The notes beneath the pieces are model-generated. The model saw only the letters and a list, made by a program, of their open reading frames with translations, was not told the origin of the DNA and did no database searches. From an uncultured Chloroflexota bacterium (lineage in GTDB: Bacteria > Chloroflexota > Chloroflexia > Thermomicrobiales > UBA6265), in NCBI GenBank assembly GCA_937901745.1, contig CALGSZ010000088.1, forward strand, positions 32,779-96,778: a stretch of 64,000 bases of DNA, read 5' to 3'. Shown piece after piece: positions 8,501 to 16,887 of the stretch; the first letter of the stretch is position 1, and each line of letters begins with the position of its first letter. A program made the translations under genes and the position numbers.

Positions 8501-11170
8501 CGGGCGAATAACTGCTGCTCCGACTGCATGTAGAGAGTGGAATGGATCCGACAATTGGCGCAGCAGCGCCTGCTGATACCGGACGGGCGGGGTTGGCCGC
8601 CGTCGATCTCTTATTGCTTCAAGCAGGTCTCCATCATAGTAGCGACCAAACCGCTCCATCTCCTCAATAAGCTGCTGCTGCGAACTTCCTTCAAAGAAGT
8701 AAAGGCGATATTCGTGGCACACCGCCACGAATGCCACATAGAGATCGACGTCAAGGATCGGCTCCCAGTCAATCTCCTCAAGACGACGAGCGGCCAAAGC
8801 TATTGCCTGACGAAATGAATCAAACTCCACTTCCCTGGGTAGGTCACGAGCCAAGCGAGCAGCCTTCTGCCTTCCGTCTGAAAAGAGCAGCACTTTACGT
8901 CCAGCATTCGGATGTCGCTTATCAGGAGTTCGCAATGCAGGTTGGAGATCAAACTGCTCACGGACGAGACTAGCAAATGGCTGATCTCCCTTCGTTGCGA
9001 AATCAACGATCTTTCGACCTCCATGCTGCTTAGTGCAAGCTGGACAGTCGGCGAACCCAACAACACGACTACCAAGGCTTTCAGGAGATGCAAATGCTTC
9101 ACCTAGTCGACCAGCAGATTGCCGGTGAGGCCGATTACTGCGCCTAATATTCGGTCTGTAGCAAAGACGATGCCGCTCACGCTCCGATTCAGGAGGAGGT
9201 GAGTGACGGACTCTGCCGGTCGTTAGATCAATCCAAATCGGCAGCACTCTTGGACGTTGGGAGGGATGTGGCTCCTCGAGTAGAAGAATGATCTCATCGA
9301 GCGGCTCTCCAACTGGCTCAACCGTTCCACCTCTCTCGTGCCAATAGAACGATGCATCGGAGCTCCGACCATAGACTTTCAAGAATGCGGCACCGCAATC
9401 GCGGTGAGCGACTAACTCATACACTCTTGCTCGAAGGTCACAGTCACAATGTGTCCGTGGCTCGGTATAGAGCCGACCAAGCAAGAGTGGCTCACCTGGG
9501 CGATACCGGCGCCGGTTACAGCGGGGGTTAATGCAAGCGTAGAGCGCAGGCAAGCCACGAAAGAGAAGATGAGCACGGGTTGGCAGCAAGCTTCGCGTCC
9601 CATTGTGTGCGAGAGCACCAAGCGCGAGAAGCGCCATCGTCGCCGCCTCAGCGTCATCCTGTGGAGTGTTCGGAGCCACTACGGACGCGAGCTCGGCGAA
9701 TGACATGGCATGTCCGGCGGTTCGGTCGATAATCAGTTCTACAGGACCGAAGTGGCGCAGCCGATCGTAAAGATATCGCCGCAAATCCCCATCTGGCGCT
9801 GGCCAGCCAAGCTTTGCGGCAAGCGTGGCGACTGCATGCTCAGCCGCCTTGGGATCAATCGCACGCGCATACAGAGCAGGAAGATCGAAAGCAGCTAGCG
9901 CCGAAATCTCTCTTGCTGTGGCCGCTCGTGCTGAGGGGCAGCGCTCCCGAACACCAGTGATTACTCGAAATGATTTCTGCCCCGCACCTGGCCGCCCAAC
10001 CAAGCCGCTGGCAAATTCATGAACTGCTGCGATAGCTTCCTCATTCTCATGATTGCCGATGCTAGCACTGGTCAGGATGCACCGCAGTCGATCCCGGGGA
10101 ACTTCGAGTCGAGCTGCCAGCCTTCGCATGAGAAGCCCAACCTCGGCTCCACTTGCCCCCCGGTAGACATGCGCCTCATCAAGTACAAGGGTAAGAACAT
10201 TGCGCTCATCAGCAGCGAGCCAGTCCCGCGTCTGGGCAAATATCGACCGCTCAATAGGACGGAGAAGCATATACTCGAGCATCGAGTGATTCGTGACAAT
10301 AATGTCGGGGCAGCAAGCGTGAATCTCGTGCCGAGTTAGCAACTCGCGATCATCGGGCTGAGTCTGGTAACCGTTTGCGGCGAATGCCCGGAGATTCTTC
10401 GCAGGCCACCTTCCCCGCTCGCGCAATTCATGGACCAGGTGCGCACGTTCAGATGCACCCGATTCAGCTTGCCGCTCCAAGTCAAGGTAATAACGTAGCA
10501 CCGGTTCGATGTAACGACGATCCTTATCTGCGGTACGCGGCCCCGGATACGGAGTACGACTGGTATACATCGCAAATCGGGGGAAACGACCGTAACGATT
10601 AGCAAAGAGATCAGCTAATCTCTCGTCTCCGAAGAGCCTGCGCAGCCGTGCTAGCTGGTCGCTGACGAGCGCATTCATGGGGTAGAGCAAGAGAGCTCGG
10701 CAGCCAGGCATTTGCCACGTGGCAGGTCGATGAGCAGCTTCCAAGAGAAACTGGCCAAAAATTGGGAATAGAAATGTCTCCGTCTTTCCGGACCCTGTTC
10801 CGGTTGCGACAACGATGTCCTGGCCATCCACAAGTAGGGCTCGGAGTGCTTGGGCCTGATGGACATAAGGATGCGGGAACACCCCAATCCCGGGCGACCA
10901 ATTGGCAAGTTCGCTCAGCACCTCACCGACCGGCGCAGGTAGTCCGAGTTCTTTATAGGGCTCGTCGGTCTCGTACGTTGGGGTTGTCTCAATAAAAGGA
11001 GGCTGGCTAATGCTGCCTGGCTCCTCAAGAAGTTTCCGGCGTTCGTTGATAATCCCCTCATCGCGAATGTGGTAACGAGCCTCAAGATACTGTGCCAACC
11101 TGTCATGCAACTGCTCGGCGACTTGCTGGACACCGAGGTCAACTGCCTGTTCCGCACGTCCGGTCACCAT
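5600..11170 (-). CDS. Giant DEAH helicase with DUF1998-like C-terminus (DruE-like)
   Basis: The 1,856-residue superfamily 2 helicase has Walker A ATGTGSGKT at residues 122-130, DEAH at 331-334 and SAS (motif III) near 371. The second RecA lobe has EVGIDIGSLTAIGLRN followed by motif VI QRAGRAGRRG at about 1144-1153. Between the lobes and after them lie several CxxC pairs (near 545, 708, 1013-1031, 1450 and 1590), which suggest zinc ribbons. The Cys-rich block CARSCTNCLRHYGN near 1730 resembles the DUF1998 domain of MrfA/YprA, DrmB and DruE. The size and single-chain layout fit DruE, the hallmark of Druantia defence systems, better than the short MrfA or DrmB proteins. It is the last gene of a four-gene minus-strand cassette. 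All helicase motifs look intact. About 115 residues after the DUF1998 block are unassigned. Confidence 0.85.
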   Translation of the reverse strand: MVTGRAEQAVDLGVQQVAEQLHDRLAQYLEARYHIRDEGIINERRKLLEEPGSISQPPFIETTPTYETDEPYKELGLPAPVGEVLSELANWSPGIGVFPHPYVHQAQALRALLVDGQDIVVATGTGSGKTETFLFPIFGQFLLEAAHRPATWQMPGCRALLLYPMNALVSDQLARLRRLFGDERLADLFANRYGRFPRFAMYTSRTPYPGPRTADKDRRYIEPVLRYYLDLERQAESGASERAHLVHELRERGRWPAKNLRAFAANGYQTQPDDRELLTRHEIHACCPDIIVTNHSMLEYMLLRPIERSIFAQTRDWLAADERNVLTLVLDEAHVYRGASGAEVGLLMRRLAARLEVPRDRLRCILTSASIGNHENEEAIAAVHEFASGLVGRPGAGQKSFRVITGVRERCPSARAATAREISALAAFDLPALYARAIDPKAAEHAVATLAAKLGWPAPDGDLRRYLYDRLRHFGPVELIIDRTAGHAMSFAELASVVAPNTPQDDAEAATMALLALGALAHNGTRSLLPTRAHLLFRGLPALYACINPRCNRRRYRPGEPLLLGRLYTEPRTHCDCDLRARVYELVAHRDCGAAFLKVYGRSSDASFYWHERGGTVEPVGEPLDEIILLLEEPHPSQRPRVLPIWIDLTTGRVRHSPPPESERERHRLCYRPNIRRSNRPHRQSAGRLGEAFASPESLGSRVVGFADCPACTKQHGGRKIVDFATKGDQPFASLVREQFDLQPALRTPDKRHPNAGRKVLLFSDGRQKAARLARDLPREVEFDSFRQAIALAARRLEEIDWEPILDVDLYVAFVAVCHEYRLYFFEGSSQQQLIEEMERFGRYYDGDLLEAIRDRRRPTPPVRYQQALLRQLSDPFHSLHAVGAAVIRPSRRSLRHLQRDLAELPDRIQHDLSAIATVWIQEMLEKAAFDPTLSDVMRREICESYQPVEYGAAIGNLEKLLQKHGSLDADGVRILREKLYDVLTERDREGNAVLNPTAVAIAIAIDDVWYRCRACGLLQAVTVLGRCGWCGEAEIEKQPPDHAQMAASVDYFRRPIRAVLRGRRPIHLVAEEHTAQLSHRDVGVVHATTEEFELRFQDVELGPDKPPVDVLSCTTTMEVGIDIGSLTAIGLRNVPPQRENYQQRAGRAGRRGTAVSTVVTYAQDGPHDSHYYRHPEGMISGPPREPRVNIDNRRLARRHIHSYLIQTFFHHQLDRLPDGQLRREARTSGSLFDALGNADAFFAGDGEFSLAAFDRWVREEIIEAGNANQELWSWLPDELFPEAFDPEALLAEKRRFVVETAVGFVRLLESIGQRQNEQQGRQSVQEIERRTRAGEAENESEETRRSSLLDVLFGEGLLPSYAFPTELCSFYVFQYEDGRVRIRERPEQAKVKALSEYAPGRLLVVNKETFRVGGIYAPGAKTASPARRFFAGGLTRLVSCPRCTYVRVDRAMQPGERCRICDSPLQEWEMLDPPGFAPQGGRPLRERDRDQDFSYATEAQLPTPIEPERFEWRQGGTNLLYAHGEDQQLVVVNYGPDGRGFAVCEACGAAKPYEEGELENQHPRPFLIESYVLQREAESKYCRGPVHPSPVVLGHMFRTDLLLVRLALRPPLAYDPQYPWLHSALRSTAEAIALAASLHLDIDPGELSAGYRLISPTPDYSPDTQALADIYLYDTAAGGAGYAAEAGDQLDRVLERALNLLKECPAICARSCTNCLRHYGNRIWHGSLDRHLAAQLIEFAYSGDPPSIPAAAVQSEQLAPLQRFLELEGWRCERNLRVGDSVIPLALTGAPRGALMPHRPLIVGTYPSLLDSTWSEANHPLAVMGLPVILLNDYVVDRDLPTAHLELCRKAGITT

Positions 11171-11192
11171 ACAACCCCTTGCCTAAATGCAT

Positions 11193-12419
11193 CTAGTTGT
11201 TAGCAATTAGGACGGACTCATCGAACGGAGCACGATTGGCATCAATGAGATCTAGATGGATCCGCCGAAGCATTTGCGCCACTTCGTAAGCGAAGTCATT
11301 TGGCACCACCCACTCTCCGGAATAGCCTCTATCATCCAATTCAACGTATTCACTACTTAGCGCCAAGATCAGTCGCTGCTCACCCGGGGGAAATGGGGCC
11401 CAAACCCGAAATTTCCAGGCAGAATGCTCCGGGAAGATCATGACTTTCCTCGGACGCCCTGACAAGACATCAATACCGTACATCAACCGACGAACATCTC
11501 CGAATCCACTCTCGATGGGCCCCATAGCGCAGAGCACACCGTTAGTGACCTGACCGATGGCGTATCGCTTTGAGCCACTTCTTCCCGTGAGCCGAACGAG
11601 ATATCGACCATCCGGGAGCATTTGATCCATTCTGCGCCAACGCTGTTTCCACGACACCCTTCTTGATCCATCTGCCTCAGCTTGCTGTCGTAATGGCGCA
11701 TAAACTTCGAAGTCACTGGCATCACCCTCAAAGGGGGAGAGCTGCGCCTCTGCCAGCTTGCGCTCCGTCCACTCCTTGAGAGGCTCAACAGGTATCTGAC
11801 ACCAATCGGTTACCCGCTGCTCCGGCAGCGAGTATCCCAATTCACTCGGTGCCCGCAACAGCAGCCGGGCAACACCGTATTGCGTGATCGAGTTTGTAAT
11901 CTCGTCTGGAAACAACATTGTGGGATGACCGCCAACGAGAAGCCACTTTCCGGAAGCCCGCAGATGCACGACCCGGATCGGCGCCGGCAACCATCTCCCT
12001 TGCGGCAGAGAGGCCAAATCCCCGATCGCTTCAAGCCCTTCAAGTACAGCGCGAAGTTGGTCACGCACAGCCTGGTCCAATGTCGCCATGCGGAGTTGCC
12101 CATCTGTATTCTCAGATTCTCGAGAGGAGCCCCGTCCTTCGCTGAGTGTGAGCTTAACTGGCAACACGAGACGCGCGGCAGCGTAGAGCAACTTGGTGGT
12201 TGTCACCGACTCATTGCCGCTATGAGACAGTGCCCACAGTGAGGTTCGCAAGGCTTCGGCACAGACTGCAAGGGGCCTGGAAATCATGAACTCTTTCGTG
12301 GCCAAGCGCGGTGACGAGCACAGCTGACGGACTGCGATTTTTCGCGCTTCGGCCAATCCGATTTCACGTAACGGGGAAGCGGGAGGGCGACGCACTGTTG
12401 CGCACCTCAAGCCAACCAT
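11193..12419 (-). CDS. Unrecognised protein of the DruE-like cassette (408 residues)
   Basis: I do not recognise this family. The protein has no signal peptide, membrane segment or catalytic motif that I can see. Residues 120-170 contain a conserved-looking stretch (EGLEAIGDLASLPQGRW, then LLVGGHP), and the C-terminal half is rich in beta-type sequence with many tryptophan and proline residues. Its frame overlaps the end of the preceding 759-residue gene by 13 bases. An alternative GTG start at 12395 has GAGGTG eight bases upstream and may be the true one. The stop lies 22 bases before the giant helicase start, so the two are almost certainly co-translated. Inferred role: a specificity or adaptor subunit of the helicase system. 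Confidence 0.75.
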   Translation of the reverse strand: MVGLRCATVRRPPASPLREIGLAEARKIAVRQLCSSPRLATKEFMISRPLAVCAEALRTSLWALSHSGNESVTTTKLLYAAARLVLPVKLTLSEGRGSSRESENTDGQLRMATLDQAVRDQLRAVLEGLEAIGDLASLPQGRWLPAPIRVVHLRASGKWLLVGGHPTMLFPDEITNSITQYGVARLLLRAPSELGYSLPEQRVTDWCQIPVEPLKEWTERKLAEAQLSPFEGDASDFEVYAPLRQQAEADGSRRVSWKQRWRRMDQMLPDGRYLVRLTGRSGSKRYAIGQVTNGVLCAMGPIESGFGDVRRLMYGIDVLSGRPRKVMIFPEHSAWKFRVWAPFPPGEQRLILALSSEYVELDDRGYSGEWVVPNDFAYEVAQMLRRIHLDLIDANRAPFDESVLIANN

Positions 12420-14686
12420 TTCTTCTGGACTGACGACTCAGCGAGTTGTTTGGCATCAAGGTCGAAGTCTTCGCACGCCTTCAGAAGATCTTCGAATTTT
12501 CCTGACGCATGCGCCACTGGCACGACACATAGACGAATTGCACCAATCACTGCCTCATCAAATCCGTACCATAGACGCAACATAACAAATGTTCGACAAA
12601 ACGATCGATGCACACCAACCGAAAGCCCTAACCCCACCTCCTTCAGGATCTGAAAAAATTCATCTAGAGAATCCTTGTCCTCTCTAGCCATGTCGACCTG
12701 ACGCCAATACTCCCAGGTCGCCAGTCGCACATGCCGTACCTCACTCTTTGGCTGGTGCCCAACTCCATCCAGGCGCATTTCGGTGTTGTCAACATTAATT
12801 AGAGTCGCGAAACTCCAAAGGTCGGCCGGCAGAGGAAGCACCGCAACCCCTTCAACAAGCGTAGCTGCGAGCAGCACGTTTCGAGGCCAGCGCAATCGCG
12901 ATGCAACCGCATACGGCGACCTCGGAGCCAACATATACGGGTGAGTAATTGGTAGTGTCCGTCCCCCCACTTCCCTCCAGGAGTCGGCATAACAGCCAAG
13001 CAATGGCAGAAGATACGCCTCAACTGGAGCCCGATTGATCCCATCCAAAACTACAAGGAACAGATCCTCGGTGCTACCCGCATGAAGTAACAGATCAAGC
13101 AGCCCCCCGGCATGCGGAACGAATTGTCCCGAAACAGCTTCGCTCCGGCCGAAGAGGTCTCCTGGCTCCAACGTGCCCGGAGAAATCGGCAGCCAAAGCA
13201 GGCGGCCACCTACGGCCACACTCGCATAGGCTTCAAGAACTTCAAATGCGTTCGGACCGGAAAGGATTGGCATTGCTCCAGCCAGCAGGCTGGCATGGAG
13301 CACCGCGGCATCATCCCTAGAGACACCTTGACGCTTGAAAGCAGCCCGCAGAGTCTTCTCAAACTCCTCCTCGTCGCTAATCAGAGCTGGCTCATCCGGA
13401 TTATCATCCCAGGGGAACGAAGGCTGCCGCCTGGGCACACTCGACCCATCGTGGCCATCTGTCAATAGAGCAGAATGAGCTTTCTGCTCTATCATCGCCC
13501 CATTCCAGAGCCTCGATGCGACACGGAGAATCGCAGCATCTGCAAGCAATCGTTCAGGCCGAGACAAGAGGTCGGATAGCCTGCTCTCAATCTCATTATC
13601 TAGCGCATCGGCTTGCTCCATGAGTGCTGCACGCTTATGCTCAATCTCCATCGTCAAACTATCCAATTCGGCACGGGCTTGGTCACGAGCAGCACGAACC
13701 ACAGCCACCTCTGTCCTGGCCTCTTGCCGAATCTGCTGTGCCTCCAATTGTGCAGCTTCACGTATCTTAGCCGCCTCATCCTCCGCAGCCTTCAACGCTT
13801 CCGAACGCGCAGTCTTCCGAACAGCTTCGAGTTGATGGGCAATAGCCGGAACTTCGCAAAGCTCTCGAGTCAGGCGCTCAGCCTCCTCCTTAGCAAGCCG
13901 CAACGAGTTTAATATTGCGCACGCCCTGTTCAGACGATACCGAGCAAGTCCATCGCCTTCGTCATCAAGGTGAAGGCTCTCAACCATATGCTCAATAATC
14001 CTCTCGCTCAAATCCAGACTCTTCCACATCTTCGGATCAAAATTCTTCAATATCTTGATTGCCCTCTCTAACACTACGGGGTCTGGAGCCCAATCCACTT
14101 TCTTTCCCGTTGAACGCGGGCGATAATAGGGTGGCATGATGAGCAGACTGCGCCCTGGGTAAACACAAACGGCGATGGGATCTCGCTCGATTTCCATTAC
14201 TTCGAACGGCATTTGGCACGTTCTTGAATCCAGGCGCCAGAAATTGGCCCGACCGGCAGAAACAAGGCTCACGGGTCCAATCGCAGATCGCCGCTCATAC
14301 CATATGTAAACTCGGGAGGTTGGACGAGACTTAAGAAACAGACCAGTCCCTGTCAGAATTGACCGCGCCCCCTCATCACCGTGCTGACGAAGGTCGATAA
14401 TTTCAAAAGCTTCCTCCGGATCTTTGACGCAATACCGGTTGATCGCGTCCTGACGTGGATTTTCCTCCCGACGAAACAACCAGAGAGATCCTTGCGATGG
14501 TACACCCATCGGGAAATTCAACCAGATTAAGTTGCCACGCGATGGGAATGCCTGAGCCACATTTGCGATGGCCTTCCATTTGCTTTCAGCCTCACTCCAA
14601 AAGTGACTTGGACGAACGAATGCAAATGCATGCTCACCACGATCCCTGACATCCTGCAAGGTGCCAAGAAAAACTGTCTCGTCCAT
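12407..14686 (-). CDS. Coiled-coil protein with degenerate McrB-like AAA domain
   Basis: The 759-residue protein has three parts. Residues 1-260 form a globular N-terminal region with no recognised motif. Residues 265-385 are a long charged coiled coil rich in Ala, Glu and Arg. Residues 440-690 look like an AAA+ module of the McrB/MoxR type that has lost its chemistry. The Walker A position reads PILSGPNAFEVLEAYA, without the GxxGKT residues, and the Walker B region reads VVLDGINRAPVEAYLLPLL, with glycine in place of the catalytic glutamate. The segments WLPISPGTLEPGDLFGR and LRWPRNVLLAAT fit the surrounding AAA core. An AAGGGG site precedes the ATG. It is probably a structural or DNA-sensing partner of the helicase, not an ATPase. 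Confidence 0.75.
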   Translation of the reverse strand: MDETVFLGTLQDVRDRGEHAFAFVRPSHFWSEAESKWKAIANVAQAFPSRGNLIWLNFPMGVPSQGSLWLFRREENPRQDAINRYCVKDPEEAFEIIDLRQHGDEGARSILTGTGLFLKSRPTSRVYIWYERRSAIGPVSLVSAGRANFWRLDSRTCQMPFEVMEIERDPIAVCVYPGRSLLIMPPYYRPRSTGKKVDWAPDPVVLERAIKILKNFDPKMWKSLDLSERIIEHMVESLHLDDEGDGLARYRLNRACAILNSLRLAKEEAERLTRELCEVPAIAHQLEAVRKTARSEALKAAEDEAAKIREAAQLEAQQIRQEARTEVAVVRAARDQARAELDSLTMEIEHKRAALMEQADALDNEIESRLSDLLSRPERLLADAAILRVASRLWNGAMIEQKAHSALLTDGHDGSSVPRRQPSFPWDDNPDEPALISDEEEFEKTLRAAFKRQGVSRDDAAVLHASLLAGAMPILSGPNAFEVLEAYASVAVGGRLLWLPISPGTLEPGDLFGRSEAVSGQFVPHAGGLLDLLLHAGSTEDLFLVVLDGINRAPVEAYLLPLLGCYADSWREVGGRTLPITHPYMLAPRSPYAVASRLRWPRNVLLAATLVEGVAVLPLPADLWSFATLINVDNTEMRLDGVGHQPKSEVRHVRLATWEYWRQVDMAREDKDSLDEFFQILKEVGLGLSVGVHRSFCRTFVMLRLWYGFDEAVIGAIRLCVVPVAHASGKFEDLLKACEDFDLDAKQLAESSVQKKWLA

Positions 14687-14763
14687 ACTTGCCCCTTATT
14701 CTAAGACCCTATTGTCCAGGCTTTTCACCTCACCCGGCGTTCGACAGCTCGAGGAGTACCATC

Positions 14764-16557
14764 TTAGTCAGAGAACGACTGTTTCTGCCGATACAGACGC
14801 AAATCCAAATGCCGCAAATGCGTTTGCAGGACACCAGCACCCCAGCCCGCCATCCTTAGACGCGCCCCCCATGGCCATTCAGTCACCAAACTCCCAGGTC
14901 CATACTCTGTTGGAGTCCTCCGCGCTCGATCACCCTGTGAGCGTCTTGCGTATGCCGGCGCAATTGCAGCCAGCCAAGGAAGCATTGCTGCCTGTCTTAT
15001 TCTTGACCCCCCCTCTTTCGAAACATCTTGTTGCACATCACCGCGACAAGGCTGAATCTCAACTTCAAGAATCCCAAAGGATCCAGCATCTACCCGAATC
15101 CAAAATGGCTGGCCTCCTTGTAAACTTGCGTGAAGATCGGAGGAGATATATGCATCCAGAGCCCCTGCTGGCACACAGCTTCGGTGGCCTCGTTGGCTAC
15201 CATAGCGCCACAGAAGATTGAGAGGCACCTCGCTACGAACATGTATCCGTGGCACCTCTTGCTGACGTCCAGCCGGCAAGAGAATTTCGTGCGGACCGAT
15301 ACCGTCCTCCCAAGGCTGCAACTCTGCCAAGATATGCTCATCTAGCATCACAGCGATCCCCAGGGGAGAAGGTCGGTTCACCTGCAACACACTCTCCGAG
15401 TGTATTGTGCTCTCAACCCAGAAGCGCAGAGGGGATGAAGCGCCAAGGTGATTCGCCTGGGCAAGCCGAATACGGCCATGACCAGCTTGCTGTAACGGCA
15501 TGGTGATGTATACCGGTTCCCCAACTTTACGCCCCTGAACAGAAAGCGGCCGGCTGCAACGCCCATCCCAGTCCAGCACTAGAACGATTGGCTGCCTCGC
15601 AGCCGCTTCATTTAGTGGAATGGCCGCGACGAGGAGATCCGAAGAGCAACGAAGCACAGGTGTACCATCGACCAGATACCGAGTGGCTGGAGGCGACACC
15701 ACATAAAGGCGCCAAGGCAATGACGACATGCGGCGACCAACGCAGTCACACCACTTCATCAATAGAGGCGACTCACTCTCTGGGAGCGAGATCTCTAAGA
15801 GCCGCCACTTACCCCAATTTGCGAGATCTCGTACTTGCCCTCCGGCACCGACCAGGAGATCAATTGCATGCAATGCCCGACCGTACCGGTGCCCAAGAAG
15901 GAGATACGTGTCTCCGAGTTGGAGCGGTGTCGTTGATCCAAGCCTTACCCCACCGTTAGCTACAGATCGAAAGAAGGTTCCGTCTGGATCAAGACCGTCC
16001 GCACCACGCGTCCAACGACCTACATCCCACTCAGATGGCCACGGCCCCTTGGCGGTTACCTCGTACGGTTTATCGGATGGCAACACTTCAAGTTGACGCC
16101 CCCCTTTCCCTGGCCAGAGGTCGGTTGCGACAACTTCCGCACTCCCAGCCACCCGAATTCGACAACCGGAAAGGCTTTCGCCAAGAGCCGAGCCTTCAAG
16201 TGCTTCCCGTCCGAGACTAGTCAACCAATCAGGCGGAATCTCTGGAAGCAGGATTGTGAGCTTCCAGCCGTCCTCATCGAGGGAGATTGCAATAGGCAGT
16301 CGCGCTGGTTGCTCACCGAGGACCGGCAAATCGATCCGTGTGGCACCCGTAATACCGGTGCCATATGTCCAGGCTAACCCCTCCGCCTCCAGCCACTCCC
16401 AAAGCCACGAAGGAATTTCATCACCTATCTTGACACCTTCCCTTAGAAGAGCCTCTGCGCCTTCATTCTCAATTTGATATGTAGCAACACCCAATCCGGG
16501 ATATCCCTTCCTTGTGTAGAAGTGACCATCCCTCTCAGATTGCAACAGTCTAGGCAT
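14764..16557 (-). CDS. Unrecognised first protein of the DruE-like cassette (597 residues)
   Basis: I do not recognise this protein. The chosen ATG at 16557 (MPRLLQSERDGHFY) has AGGA nine bases upstream. A TTG start 12 codons earlier is open but has no ribosome site. The sequence reads as mostly beta-rich, with repeated short hydrophobic strands and many Trp, Pro and Gly residues, and ends in a basic tail. No nucleotide-binding, nuclease or membrane motif is evident. It is the promoter-proximal gene, 77 bases ahead of the AAA-like gene, and shares that gene's AT-richer composition. It may be a DNA-binding or multimerising scaffold, but this is a guess from context only. Confidence 0.72.
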   Translation of the reverse strand: MPRLLQSERDGHFYTRKGYPGLGVATYQIENEGAEALLREGVKIGDEIPSWLWEWLEAEGLAWTYGTGITGATRIDLPVLGEQPARLPIAISLDEDGWKLTILLPEIPPDWLTSLGREALEGSALGESLSGCRIRVAGSAEVVATDLWPGKGGRQLEVLPSDKPYEVTAKGPWPSEWDVGRWTRGADGLDPDGTFFRSVANGGVRLGSTTPLQLGDTYLLLGHRYGRALHAIDLLVGAGGQVRDLANWGKWRLLEISLPESESPLLMKWCDCVGRRMSSLPWRLYVVSPPATRYLVDGTPVLRCSSDLLVAAIPLNEAAARQPIVLVLDWDGRCSRPLSVQGRKVGEPVYITMPLQQAGHGRIRLAQANHLGASSPLRFWVESTIHSESVLQVNRPSPLGIAVMLDEHILAELQPWEDGIGPHEILLPAGRQQEVPRIHVRSEVPLNLLWRYGSQRGHRSCVPAGALDAYISSDLHASLQGGQPFWIRVDAGSFGILEVEIQPCRGDVQQDVSKEGGSRIRQAAMLPWLAAIAPAYARRSQGDRARRTPTEYGPGSLVTEWPWGARLRMAGWGAGVLQTHLRHLDLRLYRQKQSFSD

Positions 16558-16638
16558 GTCAGACGTCCTGTAACGTGCCCAGAGCAGCACCAATCGCCAG
16601 CCAGCGCTCCGAGGCCACGATGTGCGCGTTGGCTCACT

Positions 16639-16667
16639 CGATATTCATGCTTTCGCTTAGATGTCAA
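16639..16667 (-). promoter_or_regulatory. Candidate promoter of the DruE-like cassette
   Basis: On the minus strand, TTGACA at 16662-16667 is followed after 17 bases by ATATCG at 16639-16644. The -10 is poor, so this is tentative. It is the only good -35 hexamer in the 330-base gap (16558-16887) between mnmE and the cassette. A 7-base hairpin, CTCCATC/GATGGAG at 16830-16848, sits just after the mnmE stop. I see no gene in this gap. Confidence 0.3.
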
Positions 16668-16887
16668 TCTTACTGGTTTGCTCGTCAATTCGCAAAGACT
16701 GTTCTAGTCGATTCTCATCGGCAGGTCGTAATAGCGCTATTGCATATTCCGCCTCTTACCGGTCGTGGACTTGCCTCAATACGGGGCGCCACGCCTCAAG
16801 CCCAGACTCGCATGGCACTTCTTCAAGGACTCCATCTCACGGATGGAGCCCCGTTCCTGGCAAAGCGCTGAATTTGGAGTAAGGGCA

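Noticed and set aside
5600..11170. Dpd (7-deazaguanine DNA) or DISARM system
   Set aside because: The helicase type would allow it, but no DpdA-like transglycosylase, DrmA helicase, PLD nuclease or DNA methyltransferase gene accompanies it.
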